A DNA stretch of 18,487 bases, from NCBI GenBank assembly GCA_004151065.3, contig NWUY0300005376.1, positions 10,283 through 28,769 of the forward strand. The letters are read 5' to 3'. The DNA is from Larix sibirica (lineage: Eukaryota > Streptophyta > Pinopsida > Pinales > Pinaceae). Position numbers and translations under genes: made by a program. The notes under the pieces are model-generated. The model made no database searches. It saw only the letters and a list, made by a program, of their open reading frames with translations, and had not been told where the DNA came from. Within the stretch, counting starts at the first letter, position 1; the number at the start of each line of letters is the position of its first letter. This document shows positions 1-9,123 of this stretch, piece by piece.

Positions 1-1
1 A

Positions 2-1850
2 CCAAACTGCTTGTCTGAGAATGCCATGGAAGTTGTATAAGAGTACGAGGATTACTATTTTTCATAGGGGGGAACGTATCTCAGGATGTATGGAGGTTCC
101 ATACCTCCATCCCTTTTTCCCAAATATGCGACTTATTATGTGGTTCACAAAGAAGCAGTAAGGAAAGTATTCATAGATGGGATTGGTGGTTTCTTGCATG
201 ATTGTAAAAAATCTTCATTCCCACCGTTTCCTTTCTGTATCGGGGCATACAAATTCTCAAAAGTTAAAACCGTTGAAGCTTTTGTTCAAGAATTGGAAGC
301 TTTCCATTTTGGTGAAAAGAGTTTCGCAAGAAATGACAACATCAACAAAGTTGCCGAGCATTGTGGAGCAATGAAAATACATTTTGACTATGCCTATTAC
401 TTTGACAAAGACGAAGAAGTATTCAGAAGAGCTAGCAATATGACTGAGCTCAACAAGCGCTTTCATCCCAAAGGTGGAGCCGGTTCCAGCACTGCTGCCA
501 AAGCTGCTAAGTAGGCATAATTACAAATGCAAAGAGAAGAAGTCGTAGCTCTATAATTAGCAAAGGCAGAACATAGGCTAAAAGAGGAGACTAAAAGAAT
601 TTAGAAAGAAGAGGCCGACAAAATTCAGAGAGAAGAAGCTAAAATAGTTAGGAAAGAAGAGGCTGGAAGGATTCAGAAAGAAGAGGTCAATAAGTTGAAA
701 GAAATGAGAGAGAGAGCAGAAAAGGAAGCGACTGAACAATAGAAAAAAAGAGGAAGAAGAAAAGTCCAAGAAGTCTGTGGAAATGGGAAGCCCAAGCATG
801 CATAACATGGACACAAACCCACCCCAGGTATCCAATGAAATAATTAGAGGAGGCCACCTCCCATTGAAGGAGCTTGGACTCACACCATTTACCCCGTCAA
901 AGGAGCACACTGTGGATTAATTGGACACAATCGTATTTTACCGTAACAGAAAAACCATCTTAAAGAGAATGAAAAAGAGAATGAAAGTGGGATCCCAACC
1001 GGATATCGTCACGATACAGGAGAACACCATCCTGGAGGGTACACACAAAGACCCCAAATTCATGGAATCTGTCAATGTAGCTGTTGCTCAAGCAAATGAA
1101 GATAATATTAACAATTTGATGAATGATATTGAGTGAAGCAAAGGGAAGGTGCTTAAACTAAAAGGTAATCTGGTGAAGGAGCGAGCAGTAGGGATAGAAT
1201 GGAAAAGGAAACATGACACCCCGTTATCCGAAAAGGAAAGAATAATGAATGAATACTAGAGATTGGATGAAGAAAAGGAGGCATTAACTCTATAGTTAAT
1301 GATATTGGAAGGTGAGAAGAATGACCTTGAAGCTCAGACCACTCAGCTAGAATCAAGCGAGACAGCTGCCAACCAACAAGTTGAAGGCTTAAAAGTTGAG
1401 GTGGAGGAATTAGAAAAGGAGAAAGAATCTTTAACATGATAGCTGGAGTTGGCACACAAAATAAAGCTAGATATATCTCCATTTTGTGGTAAAGCCTGTA
1501 AAATACAAGAACAAATATATAATTCTTAGGTGATTCTTACAGAGAAGATATATAAGATGAAGCTAATGATGGCGAGAATGGATGAGATATTTACTGAGTC
1601 ACAGGCATCCAGGAAAACACTGTGTGATGTTGCAGAAAAGATCGAAATCCAAATGGTATGGAGGTAGACCAACTCTGAATACCCTGACAACTTGCTTCCT
1701 AAGACAACATCAAATTTGAAGTCGAAAATGGAGTTGTTAGAATTTTGCAGGAAGGATTCTAGAAAACTGAATAATGACATCCTAAAGACTATTCAGNTGA
1801 ATAGTGCACAATAAGCCTAACCCTAAGGATTAGGTTCCCAACAGTTCTCA
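2..1850 (+). pseudogene. Decayed coiled-coil protein gene, gag-like, gymnosperm repeat type
   Basis: I do not recognise a named family. One long reading frame can be followed from the left edge (codons starting at 2) to an A-run at 743-749, where one extra A shifts it to the frame of 750; it then continues to about 1850. The N-terminal part (86-514) is globular and aromatic-rich (begins MYGGSIPP, later FPKYATYYVVHKEAV). It is followed by a Lys/Glu/Arg coiled coil (about 530-790), a Pro-containing linker, a second coiled coil (about 1130-1440), a C-terminal block ending near KTIQ at 1796, and a Gln/Pro/Gly-rich tail. In-frame stops begin at 38, 65, 512, 518, 554, 602, 740, 918, 1134, 1257, 1293, 1437, 1440, 1527 and 1665; three more in the tail (1812, 1818, 1824) may include the true end. 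All fit former CAA, CAG or CGA codons. The gene is dead. It is probably the structural protein of a repeat element (inference). The left end lies outside the window. Confidence 0.55.
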
Positions 1851-2408
1851 ATTCGTCTTTGCACCATCCTCTCTAGTCTCCATACCATTGATGGAACTAC
1901 CTCTTATTGTATTTAAAGTTTTTCTCATAGTTTTTCCCCCTCTGCAATGTTCCAACCAACTCACGGGATCCTCCAACATCAACATGGAGAACCCACAATA
2001 CTACCTTGTCCTTCATATCATCATCCTACTTCAAACAAGGATCTAGTTCGCTCCTTGTTCCCATGTGCAATAACTATGAAGCATAATGCATTCTGTCATT
2101 TTGTGCACTATGCTACTTGTGTAGTTTCCCTACATCAATTCTTCTAATTCTTGGTTTTCAATCTATTTCGAGTTTTGCTTTCCAACAAGGAGAAACCTTA
2201 CCAACATTATTTCACGAACCTTTTCTCTTCGACAAAGCATTTTGCCACTAGTTTTATCCCTTTATTTTAGCAAGGACATCGATCAATCTAAAGACACCAA
2301 GTACACTAGACCCGAGGATTATTTTGTCCCTCATTGGAAGGATTTTACACCAACTACAACAAAAATAGAGCACAATTTCCTTTTAGCATATGGAGAAATT
2401 TATGAAAC
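1851..2408. other. Unassigned spacer
   Basis: No gene, RNA or repeat is recognised here. A 66-codon open frame at 1947-2147 has His/Cys-rich composition but resembles nothing I know. The stretch may be the untranslated end of the decayed coiled-coil gene to its left. Confidence 0.4.
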
Positions 2409-2868
2409 TTAGTCTAGTGCACATGCGTGAACAAGTATTATATTTGTACTTTTCTATTTTGTACTTTATCCTAGACAGTCCCACTTTATTGTATTTTATT
2501 GTAGACATGGTCAAACTTGATCACTCTCCTGCAGTTTTCTACTCCAAATATATTTCTTTCTGCAAATGAGTATACAGATATGTGTACAGTTCCTACAATC
2601 TCCTCTCTAATCTTACATGCTTGCTCTCTTATGTTCTCTTGTGTGAGTATTCACAATGTTGGTATTGTGTCCATATCCGTACACTCATTTGAAATAAGAA
2701 ATATACACATGTATGTGGTACAAAATTGTGGGAGAGTGATTGGATTTGACCATGTCTCCAATAATATACAATAAAGTGGGTGAGTGATAAATTTCAATCT
2801 AAATTACCCAAAAGAGATAAAGATAAGTACAAATATAATACATGTTCACACATATTCACTACAATCTC
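2409..2868. repeat. Long imperfect palindrome (foldback or MITE-like element)
   Basis: The left arm (about 2409-2605) is the reverse complement of the right arm (about 2645-2868), with a short central spacer. The best block pairs 2480-2529 with 2731-2780: 44 of 50 positions match by eye, starting CCCACTTTATTGTAT. An outer block (2425-2450 region, containing GTATTATATTTGTACTT) pairs with the 2826-2850 region. An inner block (2563-2582, CAAATGAGTATACAGATATG) pairs with its complement in the 2670-2690 region at 18 of 20. The right arm has about 14 extra bases between outer and middle blocks. No coding capacity and no clear target duplication were found, so the superfamily is open. A transcript would fold into one long hairpin. 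Confidence 0.75.
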
Positions 2869-3532
2869 ATCATCTTCACATGGTTAAAATCGATCTTCGA
2901 GCAGTATGATTGAAAGAAGACTTGAGAGAAATGTTGCAATGAAACCCCTCAAACTCTTGGAGTAGTGTTGGTTTGCCAGACCTTGAACTTGTCTCCAGCT
3001 TTGTTAATGAACACTCAATTGGTGGCCAATTGATGTTTCAGGTGTTCTCTTTGATTGATAATGATTATCTTGAGTTGATAGGCTTCAAGTATATCATTCA
3101 CCCTATCAATTTTCTCCTCTCTTGACTCCATTTCACTAAAGCTTAAAGCACTAGTGGAATTTACATTAAAGAACATTTATTCAACATTTTAAAGTGTTTG
3201 CGTTCACCAGTTTTTGGTTGTGAGTATGCAGGTCTACACCTTCCAATTGCAGATTTGGGGATTTATATTCAAAGTCAGACTTGTTTCTCTAGTTTCTAAG
3301 CATACATAGTTGAATTGCGCTTTGTTGCTCTGGTCCAATGCTCTAGACGATTTCCTTCATCTCTTGAAAATTAGAGTTTCGTATTTTTTAGGAGCATCTA
3401 TTTTTTAACTATTGATGGACTAGTAATCAGCCATCATCTATTTCATTTCCTAATTTTTATGGTTTTCTATTTTTAGCAGCTTTATTTTAAACTGTCTATT
3501 TTCAGCAGTTCTACTTTTAATATACAGTTGTA
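2869..3532. other. Unassigned AT-rich spacer
   Basis: No gene is recognised. One small imperfect tandem repeat is visible near 3467-3520: two copies of a T-rich unit of about 33 bases, each containing CTATTTTNAGCAG. Confidence 0.4.
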
Positions 3533-3796
3533 TGTTTGACAATGACTAGAGATTATGTAGCAAACATAAATATGTATGGAAGATAATAAAGATAGTAATA
3601 ATAATAATTAATTATAATAATTAAATCACCAAAAGGTCATACCCCTTCACACTCATGACTAGTCAATATGTACATTGTACATATACCATCACGAGGGATT
3701 GTAAACAAGAATCCAATTATTATTCAATCTTTTATATATACACATATTTGCAAATATATCTGTTTATGGGTGGAAGCACCCATTGTGTTTCTTACA
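3533..3796 (+). repeat. Short Copia-type LTR, 3' end secure, 5' end guessed
   Basis: The right boundary is well marked: the sequence ends TTACA, then one T, then a primer binding site. A TATA-rich stretch (TTTATATATACAC near 3731-3743), a perfect 14-bp palindrome (ATATTTGCAAATAT, 3744-3757) and a hairpin with ATGGGTG/CACCCAT arms (3766-3783) lie just upstream, a plausible promoter and R region. The left boundary is placed at a TGTTTGAC start only because LTRs begin with TG; no second LTR copy was found to confirm it. An (AAT)-rich tract lies inside near 3595-3625. Confidence 0.45.
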
Positions 3797-3797
3797 T

Positions 3798-3809
3798 TGG
3801 TATCAGAGA
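3798..3809 (+). other. Primer binding site for initiator Met tRNA
   Basis: TGGTATCAGAGA matches 11 of 12 bases of the site TGGTATCAGAGC that is complementary to the 3' end of plant initiator Met tRNA, the usual primer of Copia elements. It follows the LTR's terminal CA by one base. Confidence 0.8.
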
Positions 3810-4308
3810 CTCCCTCATCCCAGTCATTTCCGTTGTGCAGAAGGAGAAACATCGCCCTTCACCCCTCCAGGACACCAATTCAAGAACTATTGTTGAAAAG
3901 GGAAAAGATCTGACGGCTTTAATCAAATTTTATTGGGGGGAGCTGAATTCATTTGGATACTGTTAAAGGCTTTAGAACCGGCCTTAGGACCAAACCAGGC
4001 CATAAGGCCTCCACAAAATCGAAATTTGTGACATGAAATTGACAAAACTTCACCAAAATCTGCAAGGGGAACTGCAATAGGTTATAACCTTCTGCATCAG
4101 GTCACATAAGTCTGCATAGGCCAAGTAGAGACTTGTCTTTTGCGAGAAGACATATAAAGAACAAATAGGAGAGAAACTGAAAGACTGTATCAAGTAGGGA
4201 TGCATCTTACTGCAGCATTGCACTGAATTAATAGAAAATTGCGACCATCTACAAACAGCTAATCGCCTTGAGAAGCAGCGATGGGAGAGTGACTACAGCC
4301 ACAATTAA
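3810..4308 (+). pseudogene. Decayed coiled-coil reading frame behind a Copia-type primer site
   Basis: I do not recognise a named family. Codons in the frame of 3811 read KEKHRPSPLQ, then GKDLTALIKFYWGELNSFGY, then a Lys/Gln/Glu-rich stretch including EKTYKEQIGEKLKDCIK and DHLQTANRLEKQRWESDYSH. In-frame stops at 3964, 3973, 3985, 4003, 4078, 4117, 4126 and 4195 are six TAG and two TAA, with a further TAA at 4306; none is TGA. Each fits a lost Gln codon, as in the gene at 2-1850. No CCHC knuckle or protease motif follows, so this is not a normal Copia gag. It may be the cargo or structural protein of a non-autonomous LTR element (inference). The true ends are unknown. Confidence 0.4.
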
Positions 4309-4823
4309 TTCTGGAGCTTGCCAATTTTCTCGACAACAGCTATGCAATCACCTAATTGTTGGAGACTCGAGAGTGACCGTGGGTTAGTCATAATAGCCAA
4401 CAAATTTTTGGGGGTCTGTTCCACATAAGCATCCACGATTCCACTGTGAATAAACAGTAGCTGCCAGTACAAGTCGCCTTTGTATCGAGCCATCACTCCA
4501 ATGGCCATTTATGTGTCAATCTATGCCCCACCCAGCCACCTTCTTCCGTTTTGCCACATGATCTCTTATTTTTGTCACTGACTCGATTAACCCCATCCAG
4601 CCATCTAACTTAGCCATCATCTTCATTGAAGTCACGAGCCCTCCTTGGTGATACATAAACAAATTTCAACAATGGGGAAAAACTTGTATACAAGGTGAAA
4701 AAACTTCTAAGTTTCATATTATATAAAATAAAGTTAAAGGATCTTGAAGAAATATTGAAAATATAAAATGACCAAATCGGGTTCAAACATTGAACTTAAT
4801 AGTTAATTGGATTACTCATAAAA
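4309..4823. other. Unassigned region left of the large LTR element
   Basis: Probably the interrupted interior of the element whose primer site is at 3798. A 67-codon open frame on the minus strand (4305-4508) resembles nothing I know and I do not call it a gene. The five bases before the next LTR (4819-4823, TAAAA) would be the target duplication of the element at 4824, but the matching copy on its right is lost. Confidence 0.4.
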
Positions 4824-5436
4824 TGTTAGCTTTCAAGATAACTCCAAAAGCGTTTACACCACGCTTGGGGGTGCTTCATGTGATATGGGTTGCCTAGTGT
4901 ATGGATGACCATCGGTTGTTTCGTGATGGACATACACATGTGAGGAGGCTTGCTCACTTATTGCTAAACCTTGTGTGGATGCTTGTGTCATTTTTCCTTG
5001 GAGCATTAGAGACCTAGATAGCATAATGACATTGTTCATGGTGTGCACATGGACAATAGGTGGCTTGCTTGGAGCACAAATCGCCTTGGAAGAGGAGCGT
5101 TGGGCATCCTAGATTGAGCACTATATGGCATAGGCACACTTGGTTGGTTGCATGGAGGCTTGGGTCGATGGAGTGATCATGTAGGTGTGGTGGACCCAAA
5201 GAAGCAAATGACCTAGGAGGAGCATTGGAGCTTTGGAGGCTTGTGGAGGTGGGCCATTGTACCTTTTTGAGGAGCACTAATGCCTTGGAGCTTTGATTGT
5301 TGGACATATTCACCTTAGAGCTTGACAGGTGTCACTTGTAGAGGGAGCGCTTCACATTTGTGCATGTCTTCTTGTGGATAGGTTGCTTGTAGTAGATTAG
5401 GCCCACCATTGTATAATCGGACTCCTTTACCTCTCA

Positions 5437-5442
5437 TATAAA
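5437..5442 (+). promoter_or_regulatory. TATA box of the Copia LTR
   Basis: TATAAA sits in CTCATATAAAGAGGAGG, about 610 bp into the LTR, followed by purine-rich sequence. This is the best candidate for the U3/R promoter. The 3' LTR copy is cut off about 20 bp before the equivalent position. Confidence 0.5.
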
Positions 5443-5761
5443 GAGGAGGGAGAGAGTAATTTGATATCATCAGCATTGTAATCACTCTTAGTACTTGTTA
5501 GAGAGACGTTTGTAGGGAGCAAGACACTAGGATTCAAGAGGAAACCCTAGAAGAAGATAAGAGAGAGAGAGATGTTGCAGATGATCACTTGTATTATACA
5601 TTCATTCATCCATCACTTTCTAAAGATGTGAGTGGAGCAAAATACTTGCTCTCTCTTGTGTACTCTTTATATTATCTCTCTTTGTCTTGGTGTGCTAGAG
5701 TTCTTGGAGAAGTCCAAGGGATATTCTAAGGTTAGGGTTTCACCCTAATGACTCAAAGAAT

Positions 5762-5784
5762 CTAGGGTTTATCATAAACCCTAG
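5762..5784. repeat. Telomere-motif palindrome in the LTR
   Basis: CTAGGGTTTAT and ATAAACCCTAG are perfect 11-bp reverse complements around a single C. The core matches the plant telomere unit and the telo-box (AAACCCTA). A second weaker one, TTAGGGTTTCACCCTAA, lies just upstream near 5732-5748, and another AAACCCTAG is near 5543-5551. Confidence 0.8.
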
Positions 5785-5942
5785 AGGCATAAAGATTGCA
5801 TTGTATCTTGTAGCTCTTATGAGAGAAGAATACTAGGGTTTTGGAAACAACCTAGAGCCTAGAGGCATAAAGATAGCAATGTATCTTGTAGCTCTTCTGA
5901 CTCCTGAGAGAAGAATACAATGGTTTTGGAAACCCCGGTGCT
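5781..5942 (+). repeat. Imperfect 78-bp tandem duplication in the LTR
   Basis: Unit 1 begins CTAGAGGCATAAAGAT at 5781 and unit 2 begins with the same bases at 5859. Both continue through TGTATCTTGTAGCTCTT, GAGAGAAGAATAC and GGTTTTGGAAAC. Unit 2 carries about 8 extra bases (around CTGACTCC) in the middle. Confidence 0.85.
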
Positions 5943-6156
5943 AGTTGTTATACTTGTTGAGGAGGAGAAGACAGAAAGGCATTTTGCTTGAGCCAAGGAC
6001 TTGACGATTATGAAGCTAGCTTGTTGAGGATACTTGATGGAGTAACCAGCCTTAGGACAAGTGAATTCCAACTAGGAGGAGTTGGTGGCTAGGTTTTTCT
6101 TGGTTTCCACAGCTAGAGTTTGGAGAGCTTGAAATTTTACCAGCTTCTGATACACT

Positions 6157-6560
6157 GTGAGTATGTACATGTACTTCATCTCTTATAAATAAGTGAAGTG
6201 GTTCAGCTGTCCCATAATGTGTGCTTGTATATTTGATTTTCAGCTTGCATTGTCTTATTGAAAGGGTAATTTCCAGCACTTGTTGTCCATGTTAACTTGA
6301 TATTACAAAGGGCTGACATTGTTAAGTGCTTTAACATATATCTTTAAGATAAGAGAAGAAGACTTAATGCTCTAAATTATGCTGTAATAAAATTATTTCA
6401 GGTCTGTTATATGCATGGAAAAGTGTACCCTAATGGCTGTAATTTGTTGCAATTGAAATACACTTGTTTGGTATCTTTTCTCTTGAGCTGCCTAATGATT
6501 TGGACTAACATAAATTGAAGTAATTTTTGTTGTTAATTGCTGTAATTATATATATTTCAG
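6157..6560 (+). other. Possible leader intron inside the LTR
   Basis: A strong donor (CT|GTGAGTATG at 6157) and acceptor (TATATATTTCAG|ATC, ending 6560) bound 404 bp of T/A-rich sequence with a branch-like CTAAC at 6505-6509, about 50 bases before the acceptor. This would be spliced from the 5' leader of the element's transcript if the transcript starts near the TATA box. It is inference from splice signals alone; AT-rich plant DNA produces such signals by chance. Confidence 0.3.
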
Positions 6561-6664
6561 ATCAGCCTTAAGGTTGAAAGCTCTAAGGGATTAGATCCAG
6601 GAACCTTTATTGAGAGGTGAAATTTCAAATTTACATTAGTTGTCCTAGATCTGAAACTTCTACA

Positions 6665-6677
6665 TGGTGTCAAAGCT
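6665..6677 (+). other. Primer binding site of the large Copia element
   Basis: TGGTGTCAAAGCT directly follows the LTR's terminal CA. It differs at two positions from TGGTATCAGAGC, the initiator Met tRNA site. Confidence 0.75.
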
Positions 6678-6861
6678 ATTTTGACTGAGACTACTCTCTT
6701 GGTGGAGTTGCATATTTCAGCATTGCTGTACCTGGGAGGCTGGGAGTGGTACTTGACCTAGTTCAGGTTGAATGGGTGTGATACCCTACGACCCTGGGAA
6801 AAGCATTGGAACCCTTAAAGGGTTGTTCTACTTCGTTTATTGCTGAATTTTGCTTTGAGGT

Positions 6862-7640
6862 TTGCTTCAGATATGCAAGATGATAACTCTCAGTCTCAGA
6901 GAATGCGATAAGTTGGATGGTCCTTCCAATTTCATACCTTGGAAGCTCAGGTTACACATGCTTAATGAGGAACTCGAGATTAGGCAGGATGTTCAGAAAG
7001 AGATAGCAACACCTAACCAATCTGATCAAATTGGCCATCCATAACAAGGAGGCCAAGGCAAAGAGAATCATTTTTTATTTGGTGAAGGATCACTTTATTG
7101 CTCACATTGCAGACAATACAACTAGTAAGAAGATGTTTGATGCTTTAGTTGATTTATTTCAAAGCACTTGTGTTTCTTGACCAATGCTCTTTCAAAACAA
7201 GCTTTCAACCATCCACATGAGCAAGAGAGATACAGTGATGAGCTATCTAACCAAGATCACAAAGTTGAGAGATCAGTGAAATTCCATAGAGACAAAAATG
7301 GAAGACAAGAAGTTGGTGTCCATTGCCTTGAATGGGCATGTTGCTTCTTGGAGGCCTTTTGTCCAAGGGGTCTATGCTCATGAAACATTCCCTACCTTCA
7401 TAAAGCTTTGGGACAGCCTTGTGCATGAAGAGATCAACACAGCAAGAGGAAGTAGAAGTAGCCATTGTTGGGAAGATGAAGAAGGCAAGCAAGAAAGGAT
7501 ACAAGAAGGGTAAGAACAAAGGTTCTAGAAAGAAGGATTTGAGTAAGGTGAAATGTTTTAGGTGTCACCAGTTGGGACATATGACATCCAATGTCCAAAG
7601 AAGAAAGGGAGGGCTAAGCAACAAAGATAGGTTGCAGGGC
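6862..7640 (+). pseudogene. gag: Copia gag polyprotein remnant (UBN2-type gag with zinc knuckle)
   Basis: The capsid-like part starts with KLDGPSNFIPWKLRL (6899-6943), a typical Copia/UBN2 gag opening. It shifts frame near 7035, continues as KEAKAKRII and later KKMFDALVDLFQST, and reappears as DKKLVSIALNGHVASWRPFV (7301-7360) and LPTF-like FPTFIKLWDSLVHEE. A Lys-rich stretch (GKMKKASKKGYKKGKNKG) leads to the nucleocapsid knuckle CFRCHQLGHMTSN near 7554-7592. The expected fourth ligand Cys is out of frame because of a one-base indel before TGTCCAAAG. At least three frame changes and a TGA near 7177 make it non-functional. The protein would have packaged element RNA into cytoplasmic particles (family knowledge). 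Confidence 0.85.
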
Positions 7641-8301
7641 AAAAGGTACTATAGAAGGAGTGGATGAGGGATCATCCCATCTTGAGCCCACCTTCTCCAT
7701 GGTCACCTACTTATCTTTGAACATTGTGCAAGTGTTGGATGGTATATGGATAGTGGGGCATTGAGACATACGACTTATGATAGGACACTCTTCAATAGGC
7801 TTCAGAATTTAAGGCATGTGTGTGGAGTTGGGTGATGATATTGCTTATCCTATGAAAGGATTGGTCTCAATTTCCTTCCAGATGCCAACAAGTGATGTTC
7901 TCAAGTTGAATGATGTTTAGTTTGTTCTCAAGTTGAAGAAAAATCTTCTTTTAGTTTCTTGTATAGCAGAGCTTCAGTACATAGTTGCATTTGAAAGATA
8001 GCATTGCAGTATTGGTAATTGTAGTCGAGCAAGTCCGAGGACTTTGGCTAGAGGTGTGCTAGATGGTGGCCATTACAAGTTGTTGGCTAAACCTATGGCA
8101 CTTGCACATTCCAACGGGAAGCTAGATAAGCCTTCTAGCTTTGAGAAGGCATATGTAAAGCATGCATGGCAGGATGCCATGAAGACAGACCCAAAACCCA
8201 TTGTGGAACCAAGGATTGATTCCAAGCTTGCAACTAATCAGAGTGTTGTAGAGAACAGGGACATAATTGTTGGGACCTCTCAGGCAAAGGGACTTGGCTG
8301 A
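7640..8301 (+). pseudogene. pol: Copia aspartic protease and linker remnant
   Basis: After gag the frame reads GWYMDSGALRHTTYDRTLFN, with the catalytic DSG triad at 7749-7757. In another frame it continues VELGDDIAYPMKGL and SFQMPTSDVLKLNDV, then a TAG, then FVLKLKKNLL and RTLARGVLDGGHYKLLAKP, which is the normal path from protease toward the integrase zinc-binding region. From about 8128 the 85-codon open frame (8044-8301) leaves the family pattern (SSFEKAYVKHAWQDAMKTDP and on), and I cannot identify that part. The enzyme would cleave the Gag-Pol polyprotein. Frameshifts and stops make it inactive. Confidence 0.75.
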
Positions 8302-8487
8302 GATGATACCTTGCTTCAAAATTCTCTCAAAAAGAGGGAGGTGACCTTGCTAAGGTTGTTGCTTCAATTTTCAGAGATTTTAAGGTGCATGGACGAGAAT
8401 ACATGATTACAATTTGATGACAGCATTGGCCTATGATCTTGACTTGTAGGATGATGGAGTTAGGCATGTGGCCTATGATCCAATGTT
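8302..8487. other. Junction left by loss of the integrase core
   Basis: This stretch joins protease-side and integrase-tail sequence. It contains no integrase D,D,E signature. It carries AAAAAGAGGGAGG near 8330-8342, very like the element's own purine tract at 9124-9135, which could be a recombination scar (inference). Confidence 0.35.
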
Positions 8488-9062
8488 ATGTCCTTAAGAT
8501 TCATAGGTGGTCATTGTTCTTTGGAGATTCGAAATGTTGTGATGGCATCTTGTGTTGTTGGATATAGTGACACTTTTATAGCTTACAGGATTGATATTCC
8601 AACACAATGGGGGACCATGGTGAGCGAAGATGTGAAGTTTGTTCAGGATGTGAGATCTTCTAGTTCATAGGATTCTCCTTCAAAGACTAAAGGAAGGGAG
8701 GAGGTTCTTGTTCTAGATGCTAACTCAAAGGTCAAAGCTAAGTTAGATCCAAGAGTGGACTGGGTGAGATTAGCGATGGATATGCCCTCACCTACTACTC
8801 CAACCTGAAGGACTTCAACATAGTTTACTAAAACATTACAACATGAATGGGAGCATGTAGGACTACCTGGATCTTCAACGAGGGCAAGTATACCTCATAG
8901 GAGATATGTTAACCATGATGCATTGGCCTCTTCCATTTGTGATCCTACCAATTGTTTTGAGGAGGTGAGACATGATGACTTGATGGAGTAGTGTGGTGAT
9001 TGGGCAATTGATCTTTTCCAAGAGCCAGTGGTTGATTCCATGATTGCAACAAGTTCGGATTT
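8488..9062 (+). pseudogene. pol: Copia integrase C-terminal tail and following linker remnant
   Basis: The open frame at 8488-8670 contains VVGYSDTFIAYRIDIPTQ and VSEDVKF. These match the Copia integrase tail pattern in which a G-Y-S segment is followed by K-A-Y-R and S-R-D-V-x-F. The same frame continues through stops as PSKTKGREEVLVLDANSKVK and later SIPHRRYVNHDA and WAIDLFQEP, the variable linker that normally precedes reverse transcriptase. No reverse transcriptase (YVDD) or RNase H follows before the purine tract, so that whole part has been lost. It is inactive. Confidence 0.6.
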
Positions 9063-9123
9063 GAAGATGAGAGATTTTGTTGAGTTCTAGAGGGAGACTA
9101 GTGTTAGTGAAAACATTTTCCTC

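Larger units (their letters stand above)
4824..6664 (+). repeat. 5' LTR of the large Copia element
   Basis: It starts TGTTAGC and ends TTCTACA directly before the primer site. Its first ~600 bp align with the 3' LTR pieces at 9136-9641 and 10871-10970, which proves it is an LTR. The part right of about 5416 has no second copy here, so its length of 1841 bp could include a later insertion. A TATA box (TATAAA, 5437-5442) marks the likely promoter. Inside are a 78-bp tandem duplication, telomere-like palindromes and an intron-like segment, listed separately. Minus-strand open frames across it are not genes. Confidence 0.85.

Noticed and set aside
578-910. 110-codon minus-strand open frame rich in Phe, Leu and Ser
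   Set aside because: It is the complement of the Lys/Glu-rich coiled-coil frame on the plus strand; such complements are open by composition.
1153-1780. Two minus-strand open frames of 109 and 84 codons
   Set aside because: They are complements of the second coiled coil of the decayed plus-strand gene and have no recognisable domain.
3533-3796. Treating the two TG-start LTRs (3533 and 4824) as one element
   Set aside because: They share no sequence, each has its own primer site, and the 4824 LTR pairs with 9136 instead.
4305-4508. 67-codon minus-strand open frame (starts MAIGVMARYKGDLYW)
   Set aside because: No family resemblance, no promoter or splice context, and it lies within probable element interior.
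4854-6279. Several minus-strand open frames in the long LTR
   Set aside because: LTR sequence, confirmed by its second copy; the frames are not kept in the 3' LTR.
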